Of a stretch of 14,242 nucleotides of DNA, positions 1 through 6,274 are shown piece after piece; within the stretch, counting starts at the first letter, position 1, and the number at the start of each line of letters is the position of its first letter. Under the pieces are notes generated by a model. That model saw only the letters and a list, made by a program, of their open reading frames with translations. It made no database searches and was not told the DNA's origin. Both the position numbers and the translations under genes were made by a program. Source of the stretch: an uncultured Prevotellaceae bacterium (GTDB taxonomy: Bacteria; Bacteroidota; Bacteroidia; Bacteroidales; Bacteroidaceae); contig OMTC01000010.1 of assembly GCA_900313845.1 (NCBI GenBank), forward strand, positions 1 to 14,242. Direction: 5' to 3'.

Positions 1-85
1 TTGATTTGATTGGATTTTTGTCAGTTTTTGAGGGCGCATAGCGAGCTATGTAACCGAGAAAAGTGGCAAAAAGACTTCAAATCAA
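1..85. repeat. Long imperfect hairpin of unknown identity
   Basis: The first 85 bases can fold into one interrupted stem. Bases 1-9 pair perfectly with 77-85, 15-23 with 64-72 (one G-T pair), 25-29 with 58-62, 32-33 with 54-55, and 36-41 with 46-51, closed by the tetraloop CGAG at 42-45. Small internal loops separate the helices. The arms are not simple low-complexity sequence, so this could be a palindromic mobile repeat, a structured RNA, or the end of a transcript from the gene to the left. The left edge of the window coincides with the outer helix, so the structure may extend further. I do not recognise the family. Confidence 0.5.
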
Positions 86-211
86 ACAAAAAGCAACCGT
101 AACGAAATCTCATATTTTTGTAAGAAATCATAAAACAGAATTTTTAGAACACACCTAATGTCTGATGCGCGCAAATTGCATCTTTTTTATAACGAAAAAC
201 GCAGGAACTTA

Positions 212-244
212 TTGCCTTTTTTCCGACTTTTTCCATTAACTTTG
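212..244 (+). promoter_or_regulatory. Candidate promoter for the M16 protease gene
   Basis: The octamer at 237-244 (TAACTTTG) matches the Bacteroidota -7 consensus TAnnTTTG exactly. A TTG at 212-214 lies 22 bases upstream as a weak -33 element. Transcription would begin around 250, leaving a leader of only about 15 bases before the ATG at 265 and no clear Shine-Dalgarno sequence, which is common in this phylum. Confidence 0.5.
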
Positions 245-264
245 CAAGAAATTCGCTTTTTCCT

Positions 265-1554
265 ATGGAAATCAATTCCTTTACACTTGCCAACGGCCTT
301 CGATTGCTTCATTCATACGATGCTTCCACGCAAATGGTTTGTCTGAATACGCTCTTCAAAGTGGGGTCGCGTAATGAGTCCCCTGAGCACACAGGATTTG
401 CCCATCTCTTCGAGCATCTCATGTTTGGAGGCTCTGTCAATATTCCCGATTTCGATATGCCTTTGCAGAATGCTTGTGGAGAGAACAATGCCTATACATC
501 AACCGACTACACCAACTACTATACCATCATTCCTGCACAGAATGTGGAAACCGCCTTTTGGCTCGAAAGCGACCGCATGCTTTCGTTGGCTTTCACCCCA
601 CAATCGCTCGAGGTACAGCGCAAGGTGGTGATGGAGGAATTCAAACTCAATTACATCAATCAACCATACGGCGACATCTCCCATATCCTCGCTGCGCTTT
701 GCTACAAGCAACATCCTTATCGTTGGCCTACCATTGGATTGAAACTCAGTCATATAGCCGATGCTACGATGGACGACGTGAAGCAGTTCTTCTATCGTTT
801 CTATCGCCCTTCGAATGCCATTCTTGCCATCACTGGCAACATCTCTTGGGATGATGCCTTGAGGCTCACAAAGAAATGGTACGGAGATATTCCATCGCTT
901 CACACTTACTCTCATTCTTCATTCTCCGACGAAGTCGGCATTCTTCATTCTTCATTTATTACCCCCGAGCCTCCTCAGCTTCGTCAGCGTCGCAAGACAG
1001 TGCATCGCAATGTTTCTCATTCCGTTCTTCTCATGGCATTTCATATTCCTGCCCGTATGCATCCCGATTTCCAAGTGTGCGACATGATTAGTGATGTGCT
1101 TGCAAATGGCAAGTCGGCACGTTTTTGGAGAGACCTCGTTGAAGGAAAGCATCTTTTCCTTTCTCTTGATGCATACGTTTCAGGACGAATCGACAGTGGA
1201 CAGCTCATCATTGAAGGTATTCCTGCTGAAGGTGTTGACATGCACGATGCCGAAGCCGCCATTTGGGATGAACTCGACCGCCTCCGTCATGAATTAGTGC
1301 CTGAGCAAGAAATCCAAAAACTAAAAAACAAGTACGAGGCATCTTCTGCCATGCAATGCACGGAATACACACAGCGTGCCGAACGTCTTGCCTATTTCGA
1401 AATGCTCGGTGATGCCTCCCTCATCAATCAAGATGTCCCTCTCTATTGCAAAACCACTGCCACCGACCTCCGTCGTGTCTCTCGCCAAATCCTCACTCGC
1501 AAAAACTCCTCCATCCTCTACTACCTCTCCAAGACTACAGATGGTACAGAATAA
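265..1554 (+). CDS. M16 family zinc metallopeptidase (pitrilysin/processing-peptidase type)
   Basis: This 429-residue protein is a single-unit M16 (inverzincin) peptidase. The inverted zinc motif HLFEH is at residues 47-51: two histidine ligands, with Glu50 as the catalytic base. The downstream glutamate ligand falls in VVMEEF at about 121-126. The second, usually inactive M16 domain follows from about residue 160 (FYRPSNAILAITGN). No signal peptide is visible, so a cytoplasmic role in peptide or protein turnover is likely, though the substrate cannot be deduced. The ATG at 265 is chosen because the protein begins with the usual first beta strand (NSFTLANGLRLL) and lies just after a TAnnTTTG element. 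Residues 216-232 (nt 910-960) look like an in-frame copy of the local ATTCTTCATT repeat, inserted in the loop after the WYGDIPS segment. Catalytic residues are intact, so activity is plausible. Confidence 0.9.
   Translation: MEINSFTLANGLRLLHSYDASTQMVCLNTLFKVGSRNESPEHTGFAHLFEHLMFGGSVNIPDFDMPLQNACGENNAYTSTDYTNYYTIIPAQNVETAFWLESDRMLSLAFTPQSLEVQRKVVMEEFKLNYINQPYGDISHILAALCYKQHPYRWPTIGLKLSHIADATMDDVKQFFYRFYRPSNAILAITGNISWDDALRLTKKWYGDIPSLHTYSHSSFSDEVGILHSSFITPEPPQLRQRRKTVHRNVSHSVLLMAFHIPARMHPDFQVCDMISDVLANGKSARFWRDLVEGKHLFLSLDAYVSGRIDSGQLIIEGIPAEGVDMHDAEAAIWDELDRLRHELVPEQEIQKLKNKYEASSAMQCTEYTQRAERLAYFEMLGDASLINQDVPLYCKTTATDLRRVSRQILTRKNSSILYYLSKTTDGTE
913..957 (+). repeat. Repeat-derived insert inside the M16 gene
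   Basis: A 12-base direct repeat, CATTCTTCATTC, occurs at 913-924 and 939-950. Between the copies lies a perfect small palindrome, CCGAC-GAA-GTCGG (926-938). The same ATTCTTCATT motif forms the intergenic hairpin at 5295-5383. Here it is read in frame and encodes HSSFSDEVGILHSSF, a stretch with no evident counterpart in typical M16 proteins, judged from memory rather than alignment. Confidence 0.55.
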
Positions 1555-1559
1555 ACTCA

Positions 1560-1717
1560 AACCACAGATTTATCAGATGAACACAGAGTTTTTAATAAAA
1601 ACATCGCACTGGCGTGCTGGATTAAATGATTTTTCTGATTATTTTTTAATCATTTTAATCAGATTAATCATTGTTTTTTAAATAAAAAATCTGTGTTCAT
1701 CCGTGTAATCTGTGGTT
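1560..1717. repeat. 158-bp near-palindromic element (MITE-like) between the M16 and AGCS genes
   Basis: The outer arms at 1560-1594 and 1685-1717 are inverted copies of a sequence beginning AACCACAGATT and containing GATGAACACAGA, with a few mismatches. A second, nested inverted pair lies at 1625-1641 and 1656-1672 (two mismatches over 17 bases), separated by a 14-base loop. Short T-rich and A-rich blocks (1596-1602, 1673-1680) can pair between the two arm pairs. A small GCAC-TGGC-GTGC hairpin (from about 1607) would bulge from one side. The whole element therefore folds into one long stem. It has no coding capacity and no transposase. It could act as a terminator after the protease gene or be a transposable palindrome. 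AACCACAGATTACACGGAT-like palindromes are, to my recollection, dispersed in many bacterial genomes. Confidence 0.65.
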
Positions 1718-1759
1718 CAAAATAATCCTTGTCATCGTTGTTTAATTTTATCTAATCTG

Positions 1760-3211
1760 ATGTTGCAATCTGTTATAGACTGGCTTTGGACTTACATCCT
1801 GATTGGCGTGCTCATAGCATGTGGATTGTGGTTCACATGGAAATGCAAGTTCGTGCAGTTCCGTATGATTCCTGAGATGTTCCGATTGTTGTTGGAATCC
1901 CCAAAAGGAAAGCATAGCAAGAAGATTTCGTCTTTCCAAGCCTTTGCCGTATCTGTAGCAACACGTGTGGGAACAGGCAACTTGGCAGGCGTAGCAACAG
2001 CTATTGCCATTGGTGGACCTGGAGCCGTGTTCTGGATGTGGGTGATTGCACTGATTGGTAGTGCAACCGCATTCGTTGAATCCACGCTCGCCCAACTCTA
2101 CAAGATTCCTCACGATGAGCATTTCATAGGAGGACCAGCCTATTACATCCACAAAGGTTTGCGCGAGGTCCATTTCTCATTTTTATCTTTCCACTTTTCA
2201 TTTCGCTTAGGTCGTTGGATGTCCATTCTCTTTGCCATCCTCATCACCATCACTTTCGGTTTGGCATACAACTCCGTGCAGTCGAACACGATTAGTGGAG
2301 CACTCGACCGTGCCTTCGGTGTCACCCCACTGACGAGTGGCATCGCCCTCACAGTCATATCCCTGTTGATTGTCTTTGGAGGCATCCATCGAATCGCCAA
2401 GGTGAGCAGCATCATCGTCCCAATCATGGCGATAGGCTATTTCGTTCTTGCCTTCTACGTTGTGGTGACGAATATTCATCTCTTTCCACAAGTGCTGCGT
2501 GTTATCGTAGAGAATGCTTTTGGTATGGGACAAGTGATTGGAGGTGGATTAGGTGCTGCGTTGATGAATGGCATCAAACGTGGACTTTTCAGCAACGAGG
2601 CAGGCGAGGGTAGTGCACCGAATGTAGCTGCCACAGCAAACGTTTCTCATCCCGTGAAGCAAGGACTGATACAGGCATTGGGCGTATTTACTGATACGCT
2701 TTTGGTTTGTTCTTGCACTGCATTCATCATCCTTATCAGTGGACTCTACACCGACCCATCGCTCAATGGCATCAATCTCACCCAAGCAGCATTGCAAAAC
2801 GAAGTAGGTTCCATTGGTCCCGTTTTCATTGCCATCGCCATTTTCCTTTTTGCTTTCAGCAGTATTATCGGCAATTACTACTATGGAGAAGCCAATGTGC
2901 GTTATTTGTCTTTACGTTCCAAGTTTTCTCCCCGTACATCCCGCATTGCCATGATAGGCTATCGACTCCTCTCGGGAGGCATTTTTGTGATTTTTGGTTC
3001 CCTTGCCAGTCTCGAAACCGTTTGGGCAATTGGTGACCTCTGCATGGCACTCCTCACCGCCTGCAACTTAGTAGCCATCATCCTCTTAGGCAAATACGCC
3101 TTCCGCCTTTTAGAAGACTACCGCCATCAACAGCGCAATGGCATCCGCAACCCCGAATTCCATCGTTCTCAAATGCCCGACATTCAGCACGAACTCGATG
3201 CATGGGATTGA
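1760..3211 (+). CDS. Sodium:alanine/glycine symporter (AGCS family)
   Basis: This roughly 483-residue polytopic inner-membrane protein belongs to the alanine/glycine:cation symporter family (TC 2.A.25), which imports small neutral amino acids with sodium. Family signatures are clear: GTGNLAGVATAIAIGGPGA followed by FWMW at residues 71-94, GGPAYYI near 125, and SNEAGEGSAPN at 278-288. Length is normal for the family. The reading frame is open upstream to a GTG at 1712, but that start lies inside the palindromic repeat. The ATG at 1760 gives the typical N-terminus (a short helix, then the first membrane segment WLWTYILIGVLIAC), so it is preferred. Residues 137-150 (VHFSFLSFHFSFRL) resemble translated TTTTCACTTTTC-type repeat and lie in a loop where other family members usually have only a few residues. 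The gene ends in a hydrophilic tail. Transcription may come from the protease promoter or from a local one not clearly seen. Confidence 0.93.
   Translation: MLQSVIDWLWTYILIGVLIACGLWFTWKCKFVQFRMIPEMFRLLLESPKGKHSKKISSFQAFAVSVATRVGTGNLAGVATAIAIGGPGAVFWMWVIALIGSATAFVESTLAQLYKIPHDEHFIGGPAYYIHKGLREVHFSFLSFHFSFRLGRWMSILFAILITITFGLAYNSVQSNTISGALDRAFGVTPLTSGIALTVISLLIVFGGIHRIAKVSSIIVPIMAIGYFVLAFYVVVTNIHLFPQVLRVIVENAFGMGQVIGGGLGAALMNGIKRGLFSNEAGEGSAPNVAATANVSHPVKQGLIQALGVFTDTLLVCSCTAFIILISGLYTDPSLNGINLTQAALQNEVGSIGPVFIAIAIFLFAFSSIIGNYYYGEANVRYLSLRSKFSPRTSRIAMIGYRLLSGGIFVIFGSLASLETVWAIGDLCMALLTACNLVAIILLGKYAFRLLEDYRHQQRNGIRNPEFHRSQMPDIQHELDAWD
2168..2209 (+). repeat. Possible repeat-derived insert inside the AGCS gene
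   Basis: This stretch consists of CATTTCTCA, ATCTTTCCA and CACTTTTCATTTC blocks, resembling a degraded version of the TTTTCACTTTTC repeat found intact at 6236-6268. It is read in frame as VHFSFLSFHFSFRL between the GGPAYYIHKGL segment and the following membrane helix. The resemblance is imperfect, so this is weaker than the inserts in the M16 and tamL genes. Confidence 0.4.
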
Positions 3212-3240
3212 TGATTGACGACGACCCCAATGGATTTCGT

Positions 3241-3462
3241 GAACCTCTTCTTCATTTTGTTTAGCAAAATTGTGTGGATTTACTGAAAGAATCGTGTGGA
3301 TAAAGTGGAGAAGCGAGGGCTCGGCGTTTTACTAACGAAGGTTCGGCGTCGTCCTGCCGAGCCTTCGCGAGAACGATGACGAAGGTTCGGCAACTAGTTG
3401 AAACCAAAGGAACGGTTCAGTGGAGATGCAGATGAGGCGTACATTATTCGAAGAAGAGGTTC
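3241..3462. repeat. 222-bp segment with 13-bp terminal inverted repeats
   Basis: GAACCTCTTCTTC at 3241-3253 is matched exactly in inverted form by GAAGAAGAGGTTC at 3450-3462. No target-site duplication is evident in the flanking bases. The interior has no open frame but contains structured GC-rich repeats. A small non-autonomous transposable element is possible. A chance or regulatory inverted repeat cannot be excluded. Confidence 0.4.
3314..3391. repeat. Cluster of CGAAGGTTCGGC repeats with hairpin
   Basis: Three direct copies of the 12-mer occur at 3314-3325 (CGAGGGCTCGGC, divergent), 3336-3347 and 3380-3391. One inverted copy lies at 3356-3367. The inverted copy pairs with the second direct copy to give a 12-bp stem (one G-T pair) with an 8-base loop. 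Function is unknown. Confidence 0.5.
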
Positions 3463-3536
3463 TCTAAAACCGCAGATATGGCGCATGATATACGAAGATA
3501 TGGTGCATGATTGCTGAAATGTTTTGCAAAAACAAT

Positions 3537-3571
3537 GAAAGCCACCGAACAGATGGAGTTCGATGGCTTTC
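3537..3571 (-). terminator. Terminator-like hairpin between convergent genes
   Basis: A 14-bp stem, GAAAGCCACCGAAC (3537-3550) with GTTCGATGGCTTTC (3558-3571), has one mismatch and a 7-base loop. On the minus strand it follows the lipoprotein stop codon by about 23 bases and is trailed by ATTGTTTTTG, fitting a Rho-independent terminator for that gene. It could also stop the convergent symporter transcript. Confidence 0.7.
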
Positions 3572-3594
3572 GTTATTTGTGATAAATGAGGACT

Positions 3595-4440
3595 TTACTC
3601 TAATTCGTTCTTGAACGCACGCAGGAGAGGGAGCTTCTCGCATGGGATGGTGACAGATGGCAGACCCATGGCGTAAGGGGCTATCTCGTATTGCTGATAG
3701 ACGAAGTTCAGTCCCTCTTTGGTGAGGTATGGAACGGCCTGCGGACGAGGGAAGTTGTAGGAGAAGTCGCTCTTCTCGATGGTGAGAAGGTCACCGAGGT
3801 CGTCCTCGTTGGCAACTTCGAAGTGCTTGGCTATGCCTGCACGAAGTTGGGCTTCGAGTTGTATGTATGAGTTGTCGTCGGCATAGACGTTGTCTTCATA
3901 AATGATTTCCCAACCGAAGCGTCGTCCGTCGGACTTGCGGAAGGTCTGAGCGTTGTAAATCGTGCTTGGGTGGGCTGCACCATGGTAGAAGAGGTAGATG
4001 TTCACGCCGAAGGTGACGAGTTTGGGTGTTTCGTAGAGTTTCTCAATCACATAGCCGCGGTCGAGTGCTTCTTCAGCATACTTGCCATCGCTCCAGACCG
4101 TGTCGATGAGGGTGGAGTCCTTGGCAGTGGTGTAGAGCTTAGCATAGAACTCGAGCATCTGCTTCATGTCGTTCACGTCGCCATCGTAGCTGTTGCCCAA
4201 CTGTTCGGAAATCCATTCGTTGACGGAATTGACGAGCAGAGGATTGCCACCCGTAGGCATTTGGACGGTGGCGGAGAAGTCGCCGCCGAGTCCTACCTTC
4301 TCGATGGAAAAACTGTCGGTGGTGAAGGTCATGTCCTTATCGGACTGACTGAGGATATTTGTTGTTGCCTGCTGGGAGTCGTTCGACGTGCAACTGAATG
4401 CAGCGAACAGGAGCAGGAGTGGAATGATTGTCTTTTTCAT
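3595..4440 (-). CDS. Lipoprotein with DUF4163/DUF3298 (RsiV/PdaC-like) fold
   Basis: This 281-residue protein starts with a lipoprotein signal peptide (MKKTIIPLLLLFAAFS) and a predicted lipidated Cys17, so it should be anchored in the envelope. The mature part matches the DUF4163 plus DUF3298 arrangement known from RsiV and PdaC proteins. There is a central region (YLFYHGAAHPSTIYNAQTF, then GWEIIYED) and the characteristic end GLNFVYQQYEIAPYAMG-LPSVTIPCEKL. In Bacillus, RsiV binds lysozyme and controls a sigma factor. No sigma factor is adjacent here, so that role should not be carried over. The job of stand-alone Bacteroidota lipoproteins of this type is not known to me. The gene is last in the minus-strand run, 143 bp after the pseudouridine synthase, and is followed by a good terminator. 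Confidence 0.8.
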   Translation of the reverse strand: MKKTIIPLLLLFAAFSCTSNDSQQATTNILSQSDKDMTFTTDSFSIEKVGLGGDFSATVQMPTGGNPLLVNSVNEWISEQLGNSYDGDVNDMKQMLEFYAKLYTTAKDSTLIDTVWSDGKYAEEALDRGYVIEKLYETPKLVTFGVNIYLFYHGAAHPSTIYNAQTFRKSDGRRFGWEIIYEDNVYADDNSYIQLEAQLRAGIAKHFEVANEDDLGDLLTIEKSDFSYNFPRPQAVPYLTKEGLNFVYQQYEIAPYAMGLPSVTIPCEKLPLLRAFKNELE

Positions 4441-4453
4441 GAAAAAAGAGTGA

Positions 4454-4537
4454 GTTTTTAAGTTTTTAAGTTTTTGAGTTTTTAAGTTTTAGCGGAGCTG
4501 AGTGTCTTCGTTAAACTTTAAACGTTAAACTTTAAAC
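4454..4537. repeat. Two short AT-rich tandem repeats upstream of the lipoprotein gene
   Basis: An 8-mer GTTTTTAA is repeated about five times at 4454-4492 (one unit reads GTTTTTGA, the last is truncated). A 14-mer GTTAAACTTTAAAC is then repeated twice, exactly and head to tail, at 4510-4537. Both lie in the leader region of the lipoprotein gene. Tandem arrays like these can change copy number by slippage and could alter promoter spacing, but no matching promoter was found. Confidence 0.65.
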
Positions 4538-4583
4538 ATTGTCAGAATGGTTGATAGGGAGAAATGATGAGATTGCACCGACC

Positions 4584-5282
4584 TCATGCCTGGATGGAAA
4601 AAGTGCTCCAGATGGGGTCAGCGGGTAGGGGAGCCTCGATGTGGATGGGTGCTTTCGTAACGGGATGGATGAAATCGACGGCATGGGCACAGAGGCTGAT
4701 GCTGCCATCGGGGTTGCTGCGCTTGGCACCATACTTGAGGTCGCCCTTGATAGGCAGACCGATGTGTGCGAGTTGACAGCGAATCTGATGGTGTCGCCCC
4801 GTGTGGAGATTCACTTCCACGAGTGTGTAATTCTCGTTCGATGCCAAAGGACGAAAGTCGAGAACAGCCTTCTTGGAATTAGGCTTCTCACGGTCGTAAG
4901 CGTATGATTTGTTCTGCTTTTCGTTGCGTATCAGATAATGCGTAAGCGTCACCTTGCCATTCTCCATGGGAGTTTGCAGGTTGTTATTCGCAGTTTTGGG
5001 AACAATCGCCCAATAGGTCTTTTGCACTTGATTGGTGCGAAACATCTCGTTGAGACGTGCCAAAGCTTTGCTGGTACGGGCAAAAATGACGATGCCGCTC
5101 ACAGGACGGTCAAGCCTATGAACAACACCAAGGAAGACCGCACCTGGTTTGGCGTAGGCTTCCTTGATGTATTGTTTCACTGTCTCGCTCAGCGGAGTGT
5201 CGCCAGTCTTGTCGCCCTGTACGATTTCTCCCGCCTGCTTGTTGACAATAATGATGTGGTTGTCTTCGTAGAGAACTTTCAT
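4584..5282 (-). CDS. RluA-family RNA pseudouridine synthase
   Basis: This 232-residue enzyme isomerises specific uridines in rRNA or tRNA to pseudouridine. The catalytic motif HRLDRPVSG is at residues 55-63, with Asp58 as the expected nucleophile; the family more often has T or S before SG, and here it is Val61. A second conserved block, HTGRHHQIR, lies at 160-168. There is no S4 RNA-binding domain at the N-terminus: the protein begins directly with the catalytic fold (VLYEDNHIIIVNKQAGEIVQ), making it a short single-domain RluA/RluC-like protein. The exact target uridine cannot be predicted. The ATG at 5282 is the natural start. The gene lies about 100 bp after the reductase gene on the same strand, with a repeat hairpin in between. 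Confidence 0.93.
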   Translation of the reverse strand: MKVLYEDNHIIIVNKQAGEIVQGDKTGDTPLSETVKQYIKEAYAKPGAVFLGVVHRLDRPVSGIVIFARTSKALARLNEMFRTNQVQKTYWAIVPKTANNNLQTPMENGKVTLTHYLIRNEKQNKSYAYDREKPNSKKAVLDFRPLASNENYTLVEVNLHTGRHHQIRCQLAHIGLPIKGDLKYGAKRSNPDGSISLCAHAVDFIHPVTKAPIHIEAPLPADPIWSTFSIQA

Positions 5283-5294
5283 CGCTTTGCTCTG

Positions 5295-5383
5295 AATGAA
5301 GAATGAAAAATGAAGAATGAAGAATGAATTTTACTCTGCTCATAGGATGAGTATTCTTCATTCTTCACTCTTCATTCTTCATT
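5295..5383. repeat. Inverted repeat of the AATGAAGAATG family between fabG and rluA
   Basis: Bases 5295-5325 and 5353-5383 are 31-base inverted copies differing at two positions, both of which can form G-T pairs in RNA on one strand. The loop is 27 bases. The right arm overlaps the end of the fabG stop codon by one base. The structure could attenuate or stabilise the transcript between fabG and rluA. It is the intact form of the repeat seen inside the M16 gene. Confidence 0.75.
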
Positions 5384-6129
5384 TACATATTCATACCGCC
5401 GTCAACCTGAATGACCTGACCAGTGACATAAGAAGAGAGGTCGCTGGCGAGGTAGAGGGCTGTGTTGGCGATGTCTTCCACTGTACCACCACGACGGAGC
5501 GGAATCTTCTTGATCCACTCTTCGCGAACAGCCTCTGGAAGCGCTGCGGTCATGGCTGTTTCGATGAAACCTGGAGCAATGGCGTTGGCACGAATACCCT
5601 TGGCACCCATCTCCTGACCGATAGACTTAGCCAAAGCAATCAGACCAGCCTTTGAAGCAGAGTAGTTGCACTGACCTGCGTTGCCATGAACACCTACCAC
5701 AGACGACATGTTGATGATGGAACCACCACGCTGACGCATCATGATTGGTGTGCAAGCGTGGATGAAATTGAACGCTGACTTGAGGTTGACAGCAATCACT
5801 GCATCCCACTGAGCTTCAGTCATGCGGAGCATCAAACCGTCCTTGGTGATACCAGCGTTGTTGACCAAAATATCGATGGAGCCGAAGTCAGCCTTCACTT
5901 GGTTGACCACTTCCTCAGTCTGAGCAAAGTCTGCTGCATTGGATGCATAACCCTTCACCTTCACGCCCAGAGCAGCGATTTCCTGTTCTGTAGCTTGACC
6001 ATTTTCGTCGATAACGAGGTCGGTGAATGCAATGTTTGCGCCTTCAGCGGCGAATTTGAGTGCGATAGCTTTTCCGATACCGCGTGCAGCACCTGTGATG
6101 AGGGCTGTCTTTCCTGAAAGTAATGCCAT
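5383..6129 (-). CDS. fabG: 3-oxoacyl-[acyl-carrier-protein] reductase
   Basis: This 248-residue short-chain dehydrogenase is the expected length for FabG, the cytoplasmic NADPH-dependent reductase of the fatty-acid elongation cycle. The cofactor motif TGAARGIG is at residues 12-19 and NNAG at 90-93. The catalytic tetrad is complete: Asn115, Ser143, Tyr156 and Lys160 (the last two in YSASK). The C-terminus GQVIQVDGGMNM is typical of FabG rather than of sugar or steroid dehydrogenases. No other fab genes are adjacent, so another SDR activity cannot be fully excluded. A TetR-family regulator lies immediately upstream on the same strand, separated by about 145 bp of repeats, so control of fabG by that regulator is plausible but inferred. 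The ATG at 6129 begins the usual MALLSGKTALITG sequence. Confidence 0.92.
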   Translation of the reverse strand: MALLSGKTALITGAARGIGKAIALKFAAEGANIAFTDLVIDENGQATEQEIAALGVKVKGYASNAADFAQTEEVVNQVKADFGSIDILVNNAGITKDGLMLRMTEAQWDAVIAVNLKSAFNFIHACTPIMMRQRGGSIINMSSVVGVHGNAGQCNYSASKAGLIALAKSIGQEMGAKGIRANAIAPGFIETAMTAALPEAVREEWIKKIPLRRGGTVEDIANTALYLASDLSSYVTGQVIQVDGGMNM

Positions 6130-6135
6130 ATATAT

Positions 6136-6268
6136 TAAAATTAAAAGTGAAAAATTAAAAGTGAAAAATTAAAAGTGAAAAGTGAAGAAAATTCAATGTG
6201 AAGCGTGAATTGTGAAGGGACACCATCCGAATGGCATTTTTCACTTTTCATTCTTCACTTTTCACTTT
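6136..6268. repeat. Tandem and inverted AAAAGTGAAA repeats between tetR and fabG
   Basis: A unit close to AATTAAAAGTGAAA is repeated about three times at 6138-6180. The 18-mer at 6172-6189 (AAAGTGAAAAGTGAAGAA) is matched perfectly in inverted form at 6251-6268, with 61 bases between. On the minus strand the tandem units create several TAATTTTT words close to the TAnnTTTG promoter consensus, one of them preceded by TTG at about 22 bases, immediately upstream of fabG. Whether they act as promoters is unknown. Confidence 0.7.
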
Positions 6269-6274
6269 AAAGAG

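Larger units (their letters stand above)
3212..3536. other. Non-coding region between convergent genes, rich in small repeats
   Basis: This gap between the symporter (plus) and the lipoprotein gene (minus) holds no convincing open frame. Visible contents are a 13-bp perfect inverted repeat at 3241-3253 and 3450-3462, a cluster of GGTTCGGC-type repeats at 3314-3391, a pair of GTGTGGAT words (3272-3279, 3294-3301), and two near-identical 16-mers at 3474-3489 and 3496-3511 (one mismatch). It may be a decayed mobile element or decayed gene. Confidence 0.55.

Noticed and set aside
158..346. Open frame of 62 codons overlapping the start of the M16 gene
   Set aside because: It overlaps the promoter and the first part of a well-supported gene in another frame, and its sequence has no recognisable features.
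1712..1759. Upstream GTG start for the AGCS symporter
   Set aside because: It lies inside the palindromic repeat and adds residues not expected in the family. The ATG at 1760 gives a normal N-terminus.
6136..6180. Tandem repeats considered as a CRISPR array
   Set aside because: Units are directly abutting with no spacers, are AT-rich, and there are no cas genes.
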